Shown here: piece by piece, positions 6,360-12,003 of the stretch
How the letters are laid out: each line of letters opens with the position of its first letter
Numbering within the stretch: the stretch's first letter is position 1
Source: Phenylobacterium sp.
Lineage (GTDB): Bacteria; Pseudomonadota; Alphaproteobacteria; Caulobacterales; Caulobacteraceae
Direction of reading: 5' to 3'
DNA: 12,003 nt
NCBI GenBank assembly: GCA_025350885.1
Contig: JANXXA010000122.1
Span: 1-12,003, forward strand
Notes under the pieces: generated by a model
Databases searched by the model: none
The model's input: the letters and a program-made list of their open reading frames with translations, nothing else
What the model was told of the DNA's origin: nothing
Position numbers and translations under genes: made by a program

Positions 6360-6770
6360 CTACCTGGCGGTGACGGCGCCCTTGAAATCGAGCGCCACGT
6401 TCATCGACTTGCCGCCCTTCATCGCCTTGGCGGTCCACAGGCCGTCGGGGGTCTTGGTCAGGTTCGTCACGTCGCTGTAGCCGGCGTTCTCGAAGTGACC
6501 CTTGGCCTGGCCCTCGGTGAACGAGTTGGAGGCCGGGGCGACGTCGGTCGAGGTGGTGTTGGCGTCGGTGTTGACCGCGCCATTGGCCTGCGGCGCGGAG
6601 ACCGCACCGCCGGCGCCGGGTGCGTTGACCGCGGCATCGGTGGCGCTGTCGGCGACGGCGCCCGTCTTGGCGGCGGCGTCGGCGGCCGCGGTGTCGGCCG
6701 GCTTGTTGCAGGCGCCCAGCAGGGCGAGCGAGATGACCGCGGCGAGCGGCAGGGCTTGGATAGATTTCAT
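6360..6770 (-). CDS. Small secreted lipoprotein of unknown function
   Basis: This 136-residue protein has a lysine-led hydrophobic signal and the lipobox LGAC with Cys21, so it should be lipidated and anchored to the envelope. An Ala/Asp/Asn-rich linker (about 24-80) follows. A compact C-terminal domain (SFTEGQAKGHFENAGYSD, then LTKTPDGLWTAKAMKGGK) resembles small PepSY-like or peptide-binding folds of Caulobacterales. The ATG at 6768-6770 is preceded by AGAGGAA. It is the first gene of the putative stress operon. The linker lacks bulky residues, as expected for a periplasmic tether. Lipoprotein status is well supported by sequence; function is not recognised. Confidence 0.8.
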   Translation of the reverse strand: MKSIQALPLAAVISLALLGACNKPADTAAADAAAKTGAVADSATDAAVNAPGAGGAVSAPQANGAVNTDANTTSTDVAPASNSFTEGQAKGHFENAGYSDVTNLTKTPDGLWTAKAMKGGKSMNVALDFKGAVTAR

Positions 6771-6912
6771 GGAGCGTTCCTCTGGAGCTTGCCGCCATAG
6801 CGTCCCGCGAGGAACGCGGTTCCAAAGGTGAAGCTGGAATTCAGCGCAAGCGCCGTCAGACGCTCAGGCAGGTCTTGCCGGCGGGGTTCAGGGGATCCCG
6901 CGGGTGGCGCTA
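6771..6912. other. Intergenic region, dehydrogenase 3' end to lipoprotein start
   Basis: GCCGGCGGG (6877-6885) pairs with CCCGCCGGC (6917-6925) across the dehydrogenase stop codon. Shorter palindromes GGGATCCC and CCCGCGGG sit in the loop, but there is no T-run. The part nearer 6800 holds the candidate stress promoter. No gene is seen. Confidence 0.4.
6799..6823 (-). promoter_or_regulatory. Candidate EcfG (sigma-T)-like stress promoter
   Basis: On the minus strand GGAAC (6819-6823) is followed after 16 bases by CGCT (6799-6802), one mismatch from the alphaproteobacterial general-stress pattern GGAAC-N16/17-CGTT. It lies about 30 bases before the lipoprotein ATG, consistent with a short leader. 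The downstream YflT-type stress gene makes this plausible. The imperfect -10 and high GC background keep confidence low. Confidence 0.38.
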
Positions 6913-8220
6913 TTATCCCGCCGGCCGTATCCGCAGCACCTCGCTGGGGCTCTCGTCGGTGATCAGGTAGATCAGGCCGTCGGGGCCGACGTGGACGTCT
7001 TTCAGCCGCTTGCAGCGGTCCATCAGCAGCTTTTCCTCGCCCACCACGCGGCCGTTCTTCATCTGCAGGCGGATCAACTGGCGGCCGGACATGGCGCCCA
7101 TCAGGATGTCGCCCTTCCAGGCGGGGAAGGCCTGGCCGGAATAGAAGGCCAGGCCCGAAGGCGCGACCGAGGGGGTCCAGAAATAGACCGGCTGCTCGAG
7201 GCCCGCCTGGACGGTCTTGCCGGCGTCGATCAGGCCGCCGCCGTTCTCGCGACCATAGCTGATCACCGGGAAGCCATAGTTGCCGCCAGACTTGATGCGG
7301 TTCAACTCATCGCCGCCCATCGGCTCGTTCTCGCCGACCCACAGCTCGCCGGTCGCCGGATTCAGCGCGGCGGCCTGAATGTCGCGAAAGCCGAGGGCAT
7401 AGAGCGCCGGGCTTGTGCCGGCATCTTTGACAAACGGGTTGTCTTTGGGGATCGCGCCGTCGGCGCCAATGCGCAGGATCTTGCCGCGCGGGTCGCTCAT
7501 CGACTGCGGGTTGGGACCGCCGGACGCGACTTCGGCCGAGGCGATCAGCAGGGTTCCGTCACGCGCCTGGACGATCCGGCGCGGCGCGAGATTGGCGGCT
7601 TCGTAGATCGTGGCGACATCCTCCAGCGACCGCGCGTCGGGCGACAGCCGGGCTCTCAGGATGTGCCCCATGGGCGCCGCGCCCTTGGCCGGTGGCGCGG
7701 TGGTATAGCCATAGTAGAGCGTGCGATTGCGGGCGAAGTCGCGGTCCAGCACCGGGCCGGTGTTGCTGGTGCCCATCGGCCCGGCCACCTCCGGCGTGCC
7801 CTTCAGGGGCTCGGAGACCTGGCCCTTGGCGTCGCCCCCCTTGACCTGGATGGTGCGCAGGCCCCCGGCGCGCTGGGAGACCAGCAGCGTTCCGTCCGGC
7901 AGCACCGCCATGCCCACCGAGCGATCCAGGGTCGCGACCACTTCGACCGTGAAGGCCTGGCTGGATTTGACCTGCGGCGCGTGGGTCTGGTCGGGGCGAA
8001 GCGGGGTCGGCGCGTAGCCGTCGCGGGCGTTGCGGTTGGCCCCGCAGCGGGCGGCGATCCGCGCGTTCTCCGCCGCCGAACCGGCCACCCCGGCATAGTC
8101 GGCGCCAGGCGCAAAGGCGGGCGCGGCCTGCGCCCAGGCGCCGCCCCCCGGCGCCAGCGCCAGCACCAAGGCCAGCGCGGTCAGCGTTTTCGAAGCCGCA
8201 GTGTCGTTCCGCACAGCCAT
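6913..8220 (-). CDS. Exported PQQ-dependent sugar dehydrogenase family protein, divergent
   Basis: The 435-residue protein has a signal peptide (about 1-32, LTALALVLALAPGGGAWAQA) and a beta-propeller of the glucose/sorbosone dehydrogenase family. It shows SVGMAVLPDGTLLVSQRAGG (101-120), GFRDIQAAALNPATGELWVG (277-296), GGDELN (302-307), NYGFP (314-318) and DVHVGPDGLIYLITDE near the end. Family members oxidise aldoses in the periplasm using PQQ. Several usual active-site features look altered: ENEP replaces the common EHGP, and NLAPRRIV stands where an H-x-GGR-type segment is normal, so activity is uncertain. The ATG at 8218-8220 was chosen because it gives the signal peptide and has GAGGGGA upstream. 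It follows the URC1-like gene by 92 bases on the same strand. Confidence 0.85.
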   Translation of the reverse strand: MAVRNDTAASKTLTALALVLALAPGGGAWAQAAPAFAPGADYAGVAGSAAENARIAARCGANRNARDGYAPTPLRPDQTHAPQVKSSQAFTVEVVATLDRSVGMAVLPDGTLLVSQRAGGLRTIQVKGGDAKGQVSEPLKGTPEVAGPMGTSNTGPVLDRDFARNRTLYYGYTTAPPAKGAAPMGHILRARLSPDARSLEDVATIYEAANLAPRRIVQARDGTLLIASAEVASGGPNPQSMSDPRGKILRIGADGAIPKDNPFVKDAGTSPALYALGFRDIQAAALNPATGELWVGENEPMGGDELNRIKSGGNYGFPVISYGRENGGGLIDAGKTVQAGLEQPVYFWTPSVAPSGLAFYSGQAFPAWKGDILMGAMSGRQLIRLQMKNGRVVGEEKLLMDRCKRLKDVHVGPDGLIYLITDESPSEVLRIRPAG

Positions 8221-8312
8221 TCCCCTCGCCTGTTTCCGGTCAGCCCCCTTGCATGTCACGCCCCTGCCCCCGGTGTCATCCGGGAAAGCGCGCGGCGAAA
8301 CCGGGATGGGGC

Positions 8313-9539
8313 TCAGGGGACGGCACGGACGGCCGGTGTCCTGTCGTGGGTGAAGTAGCCGGCGGCCTTTTTGGCTTCCATCTCGACGCCGGCGTCCGGC
8401 GGCACAAGGTCGTCGGGGATCGGAACCCGTTCGACGATCTCGATCCCCCCCGCCACCAGGGCGTCGTACTTCATATTGGACATCGAGATGAAGCGGTCGA
8501 TCCGCCGCACGCCCAGCCAGTGGAGGACGTCTGGCATCAGCTGCTGGACGCGCGCGTCGCGGACGCCGGCCACGCATTCGGTGCGTTCGAAATAGGTCGC
8601 CGCGCGGTCGCCGCCCGGTTGGCGCTGCCGGGCGTTATAGACCAGGAACTTGGTCACCTCGCCCAGCGCGCGGCCTTCCTTGCGGTTATAGACGATCAGG
8701 CCCGCGCCGCCGGCCTGGGCCTGGCGTGTCGCCTCCTCGATGCCGTGGATCAGGTACGGCCGGCAGGTGCAGATGTCGGAGCCGAAGACGTCGGAGCTGT
8801 TGCACTCGTCGTGGACCCGGCAGGTCAGCGCGAAGCGCCGGTCCCCCAGCCGGGCCGGGTCGCCGAACATATAAACGGTGATCCCGCCGATCGGCGGCAG
8901 GAAGACAGCGATGTCGGGCCGGGTGACCAGTTCGGGATACATGCCGCCGGTCTGTTCGAAGAGCGTGCGGCGCAGCTTGGCCTCCTCGACCTCGAACCGC
9001 TCGGCGATGCCGGGCAGATGCCAGACCGGATCGATGGCGGCCTTGGTCACCACCACCTCGCCACCCGCGTGGACCACCTCGCCGTCGATCTTCAGCCGGC
9101 CGCGGGCGATGGCCTCGCGGACCTCGGGCAGGCAGATGCGGGCGCTGGTGATGGCGATGGTCGGGCGAATGTCGACGCCCTGCGCCAGTTGCGCCGCGAA
9201 ATCCTCGGCGACCCGATGGCCCCAGGGGTCAAGGGAAACGATCCTGCCGGGCTCGCGCCACTGAGCGTGCGGTCCGACCGGGGCGACGGGATAGGTGTCG
9301 GTGAGTTGCGGCCTCGCCTCGGCGGCCATGGCCCCCGACGCGATCGCTAGGGCGCGATAGATCGAATAGGCCCCGCCATGCGCGCCGATGGCGTTGCGTT
9401 CAGCGCCGGCGGTCGCCGTGGCGATCACCGGGCCGCGCAGGCCGGCGGTCGCGGCGTCCCAATGGATCGGAATTCGACTTGGCGAAACGGCCCCCGGGGG
9501 CGAGGTCAGCCGGAGGTGGGAAGCCGTGTTGCGGGTCAT
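8313..9539 (-). CDS. URC1-like GTP cyclohydrolase II paralogue
   Basis: This 408-residue protein is about twice a plain RibA. The C-terminal half keeps GTP cyclohydrolase II features: zinc ligands C246-x10-C257-x-C259 (ECNSSDVFGSDICTC) and RKEGRALG (286-293). The N-terminal half has the URC1-type blocks GAERNAIGAHGGAYSIYRAL (45-64), SLDPWGH (102-108), DIRPTIAIT (123-131), GGMYPELVTRPDI (198-210) and FLPPIGG (213-219). Later blocks include LMPDVLHWLG and KAAGYFT. URC1 proteins belong to the reductive-independent uracil catabolic (URC) route first defined in yeast, and in bacteria often sit with the DUF1688 protein URC4. No URC4 is in this window. The ATG at 9537-9539 has GGGAG upstream. It is followed on the same strand by the dehydrogenase. 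Confidence 0.85.
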   Translation of the reverse strand: MTRNTASHLRLTSPPGAVSPSRIPIHWDAATAGLRGPVIATATAGAERNAIGAHGGAYSIYRALAIASGAMAAEARPQLTDTYPVAPVGPHAQWREPGRIVSLDPWGHRVAEDFAAQLAQGVDIRPTIAITSARICLPEVREAIARGRLKIDGEVVHAGGEVVVTKAAIDPVWHLPGIAERFEVEEAKLRRTLFEQTGGMYPELVTRPDIAVFLPPIGGITVYMFGDPARLGDRRFALTCRVHDECNSSDVFGSDICTCRPYLIHGIEEATRQAQAGGAGLIVYNRKEGRALGEVTKFLVYNARQRQPGGDRAATYFERTECVAGVRDARVQQLMPDVLHWLGVRRIDRFISMSNMKYDALVAGGIEIVERVPIPDDLVPPDAGVEMEAKKAAGYFTHDRTPAVRAVP

Positions 9540-9691
9540 GGGTGATCTCCCAACGCGCCAGACCGAAAAAAGCTTCACCGCCAACTCATCGACCGAGGAT
9601 ATTTGGGCTGAGACTAGACTCCGGGTCTCTGGGCTTGGCAAGCGCAACAGCCTCTGGACAGAGGCGGGTGCGGCGGGTCAGGCTGCGCGGC
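9540..9691. promoter_or_regulatory. Divergent promoter region between the URC1-like and exported-protein genes
   Basis: Both flanking genes must start from this 152-base gap. It holds a tandem AGACT (9611-9620), a GAGAC (9610-9614) to GTCTC (9625-9629) inverted repeat, and a short CCTCT-GGAC-AGAGG hairpin at about 9651-9664. These are candidate operator sites. I cannot assign clear -35/-10 boxes. Confidence 0.35.
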
Positions 9692-10732
9692 ATGAGCCAT
9701 CACCTTACCTTCAGGGCCGGGGTCGCGGGCGCGGTGCTCGCGGCCGCCCTGCTGTTCGCGGGCTCTCCGCTGGCGGCGCCCCCCCTGCCGCGCACCGCCG
9801 ACGCCCATCCGGATTTCACCGGCGTCTGGACCAACGCCTCGGTCACCAAGCTCACCCGCCTTCCCGGCGTGACCGAGCTGGCGATCAGCGCGGCGCAGGC
9901 GCGGGCGCGCGCCAGGTCCAATCCGATGGTCCGCAATCTGGACGCCGACGCGGCGCCCTCGGAAGTCAGCGACCGGCCGCCCTCGGTTGGCGATCCCGGC
10001 GGCTACAACGCCTTCTGGCTGGATCCCGGACGGACCTATGCCCGGGTGAGGGGCGAATTTCGCACCTCCTGGATCGTCGAGCCGGCCGACGGCCAGCTGC
10101 CGTTCTCCGACGCCGGGCGAGAGCGGGTGCGCCAGGCGGGCGCCTTCGCCCGGCGCGCCGATACGCCCGCGGACCCCGAGGCGTTGGAGCCCTGGGACCG
10201 CTGCCTGATCGCCTCGCGCGGCTCAGGCGGGCCGGGCATGCTCAACAACATCTACAATTCGAACTACCAGATTGTGCAGACCCCACACGCCGTGGCGATC
10301 GTCGTCGAGATGATCCACGACGTCCGCACCATCCCGCTGTTCCGCGACAAGGCCGCGGCCCAGGCCGGCCACGGACCCGCCGTGCTGCAGCCCTGGTTCG
10401 GCGATTCCACCGGCTGGTGGGAGGGCGACACCCTGGTGGTCGAGACACTCAACGCCAGGGCCGAGCAGGGCCGCGCGGGGCCGCTGTTTCTGACGCCGCA
10501 GGGCCGGGTGACCGAGCGCTTCACCCGCGCCTCGCGCGGCGAGATCCTCTACGAATTCCAGGTCGAGGACGCGACCTACTACGCCCGCCCCTGGCGCGCC
10601 GAGATGAGCCTGACCGCCCTGAAGGACCAGCTCTTCGAATACGCCTGCCACGAGGGCAACTATGCGATGAGCGACATCCTGCGCGGCGTCCGCGCCGGCG
10701 AGGCCGCGGCCGGGCGCCCAGCTTCCCCGTGA
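9692..10732 (+). CDS. Exported protein of unknown function (PDFTGVW type)
   Basis: The 346-residue protein starts MSHHLTFRAG and has a hydrophobic signal segment (10-29, VAGAVLAAALLFAGSPLAA). It is followed by HPDFTGVWTNAS, typical of a large exported family in Proteobacteria and Acidobacteria. Other marks are EPWDRCLIAS, MLNNIYNSNYQIVQTPHAVA, DSTGWWEGDTLVVETLN and, near the C-terminus, YACHEGNYAMSDILRG. Two lone cysteines (in DRC and YAC) could pair. The start was chosen for the signal peptide; the Shine-Dalgarno is weak, and the frame is open further upstream without a better start. It diverges from the URC1-like gene. No catalytic motif is recognised and the function is unknown. Confidence 0.82.
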   Translation: MSHHLTFRAGVAGAVLAAALLFAGSPLAAPPLPRTADAHPDFTGVWTNASVTKLTRLPGVTELAISAAQARARARSNPMVRNLDADAAPSEVSDRPPSVGDPGGYNAFWLDPGRTYARVRGEFRTSWIVEPADGQLPFSDAGRERVRQAGAFARRADTPADPEALEPWDRCLIASRGSGGPGMLNNIYNSNYQIVQTPHAVAIVVEMIHDVRTIPLFRDKAAAQAGHGPAVLQPWFGDSTGWWEGDTLVVETLNARAEQGRAGPLFLTPQGRVTERFTRASRGEILYEFQVEDATYYARPWRAEMSLTALKDQLFEYACHEGNYAMSDILRGVRAGEAAAGRPASP

Positions 10733-10863
10733 TCGCCGGCCGTCGCGCGCATTTGGCGCTGGACTGCCCTTAGGGCGACCGGCAATCCTGTTACGGAACC
10801 TTACTCCGAACGCCGGGCCCCCGAACGCCGGACCACGCCCGGCCCCGCTAGAAGGACGAGACC
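10733..10863. other. Intergenic region before the thiolase
   Basis: It contains an 11-bp direct repeat, CCGAACGCCGG, at 10806-10816 and 10821-10831, a possible regulator site. A short GCCC-TTA-GGGC palindrome lies at 10766-10776. GAAGGACGAG ahead of 10864 serves as the thiolase ribosome-binding site. No gene or clear terminator is seen. Confidence 0.4.
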
Positions 10864-12003
10864 ATGGCTGAAGCCCTCATCATCGACGCCGCCCGCACCC
10901 CGCGTGGCATCGGCAAGGTCGGCAAGGGCGCGCTGGCCGACCACCACCCGCAGCACCTGGGCGCGGCGGTGCTGAAGGCGCTGGCCGAGCGCAACGATCT
11001 CAACACCGCCGATGTCGACGACATCATCTGGGGCACCTCCAGCCAGCGCGGCAAGCAGGGCGGCGATCTCGGCCGGATGTCGGCGCTGGACGCCGGCTAT
11101 GACGTGCGCGCCAGCGGCGTCACCCTCGACCGCTTCTGCGGCTCGGGCATCACCGCGGTGAACCTGGCCGCGGCCCAGATCATGTCGGGCATGGAAGACC
11201 TGGTGATCGCCGGCGGCACCGAGATGATGTCCTACACGTCCTCCTCCGCGCCCAAGCCCGATCCCGAAGCCGGCCCGATGCTGATGGACTCGGGCAACCT
11301 GCACCTGCGGGCCCACCATCCGCAGTCGCACCAGGGCGTCTGCGCCGACGCCATCGCCACCATGGAGGGCATTTCCCGCCAGGCGCTCGACGAGCTCGCC
11401 CTGGTCAGCCAGCAGCGCGCCGACCACGCCATCCGGAACGGCCACTTCGACCGCGCCCTGGTGCCGGTCTACAAGGAAGACGGCACGCTGGCGCTGGACC
11501 ACGAGGAGTTTCCGCGGCCTCAGACGACCATGGAAGGGCTGGCGGGGCTTAGGCCGTCGTTCGCCGCCATGGCGGAAGTGGCCATCGACACCAAGGGCAC
11601 GACCCTGGCCGGGCTGATCCGGCAGGTCTATCCGGACCTGAAGATCGAGCACATCCACCATGCCGGCAATTCGAGCGGCGTGGTCGACGGGGCGGGGGCG
11701 GTGCTGCTGGCCTCGAAAGAGTACGCCGACAAGCATGGCCTCAAGCCCCGGGCGCGGGTGGTGGCGATGGCCAACATGGGCGATTCCCCGACCCTGATGC
11801 TGAACGCCCCGGTGCCGGCGGCGCGCAAGGTGCTGGCCAAGGCCGGGCTGACGCTGGACGACATCGACCTGTTCGAGATCAACGAGGCGTTCGCGGTGGT
11901 GGCCGAGAAGTTCATGCGTGATCTCGACCTCGACCGCAACAAGGTGAATGTGAACGGCGGCGCGATGGCCCTCGGTCATCCGATTGGTGCCACGGGCGCG
12001 ATG
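10864..12003 (+). CDS. Acetyl-CoA acetyltransferase (thiolase), 3' end outside window
   Basis: The frame is open from ATG 10864 to the window edge, 380 codons of a protein normally about 400 long. The N-terminus AEALIIDAARTPRG is classic thiolase. The acylated cysteine is C92 in LDRFCGSGITAVN, NEAFAVV is at 340-346, and GGAMALGHPIGATGA starts at 365. The second catalytic cysteine (usually CxG near the C-terminus) lies beyond the window. Thiolases either condense two acetyl-CoA (polyhydroxybutyrate, mevalonate) or cleave 3-ketoacyl-CoA in beta-oxidation; sequence alone does not decide, though the KPDPEAG and HHPQSHQG region suggests the FadA-like group paired with a FadB-type partner. AGAAGGACGAGACC precedes the start. 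Confidence 0.93.
   Translation, partial: MAEALIIDAARTPRGIGKVGKGALADHHPQHLGAAVLKALAERNDLNTADVDDIIWGTSSQRGKQGGDLGRMSALDAGYDVRASGVTLDRFCGSGITAVNLAAAQIMSGMEDLVIAGGTEMMSYTSSSAPKPDPEAGPMLMDSGNLHLRAHHPQSHQGVCADAIATMEGISRQALDELALVSQQRADHAIRNGHFDRALVPVYKEDGTLALDHEEFPRPQTTMEGLAGLRPSFAAMAEVAIDTKGTTLAGLIRQVYPDLKIEHIHHAGNSSGVVDGAGAVLLASKEYADKHGLKPRARVVAMANMGDSPTLMLNAPVPAARKVLAKAGLTLDDIDLFEINEAFAVVAEKFMRDLDLDRNKVNVNGGAMALGHPIGATGAM

Noticed and set aside
6904..8358. A 484-codon plus-strand open frame
   Set aside because: Shadow of the PQQ-type dehydrogenase; no recognisable motif in its product.
8221..8577. N-terminal extension of the dehydrogenase by 119 codons
   Set aside because: It overlaps the 3' end of the URC1-like gene. 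The ATG at 8218-8220 gives a proper signal peptide and has a Shine-Dalgarno.
8253..9350. A 365-codon plus-strand open frame
   Set aside because: Antisense to the URC1-like gene, whose zinc-ligand and family blocks are clear.
10801..11979. A 392-codon minus-strand open frame opposite the last gene
   Set aside because: The plus strand encodes an unmistakable thiolase; the minus product is a His/Gly/Arg-rich shadow.

Overview
The window is about 12 kb of GC-rich DNA. Its gene set suggests an alphaproteobacterium, most likely Caulobacterales (Caulobacter/Phenylobacterium-like). The pointers are a bacterial Coq4 homologue, a DinG-type helicase with high-GC codon use, a BrnT/BrnA locus, an EcfG-like stress promoter candidate, a URC1-type GTP cyclohydrolase paralogue and a thiolase. 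The genus call is inference from protein style; there is no rRNA or tRNA in the window.

Layout. (1) 1-412: 3' part of a Coq4-family gene (+). (2) 413-654: non-coding gap between convergent genes, holding a 148-bp nested palindromic element and a partial tandem duplication that includes the 3' end of the next gene. (3) 655-3468 (-): large iron-sulfur DinG/XPD-type helicase. (4) About 3500-5400: visibly lower-GC, patchy region of small or broken genes. It holds a DUF4011 (Hhe-like defence helicase) N-terminus cut off after about 212 family residues, a 71-codon conserved-looking small ORF, an intact BrnA antitoxin gene, and a BrnT toxin gene broken by one extra base in a G-run. This looks like a decaying defence/toxin-antitoxin insertion site. 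(5) 5497-6823 (-): a likely two-gene stress operon (lipoprotein, then a YflT/GSP17M-type glycine-zipper protein) ending in a strong rho-independent terminator. (6) 6913-9539 (-): a URC1-like GTP cyclohydrolase II paralogue followed by an exported, divergent PQQ-type sugar dehydrogenase. (7) 9692-10732 (+): exported protein of unknown function, divergent from the URC1-like gene. (8) 10864-12003 (+): acetyl-CoA acetyltransferase, cut by the window edge.

I do not see a complete new multi-gene system. The strongest leads are the single-base BrnT frameshift beside an intact antitoxin, the truncated DUF4011 remnant with a foreign-frame tail, the nested palindrome plus 3'-end duplication next to the helicase, and the URC1-like enzyme with no other visible uracil-catabolism gene but paired with an atypical PQQ dehydrogenase.
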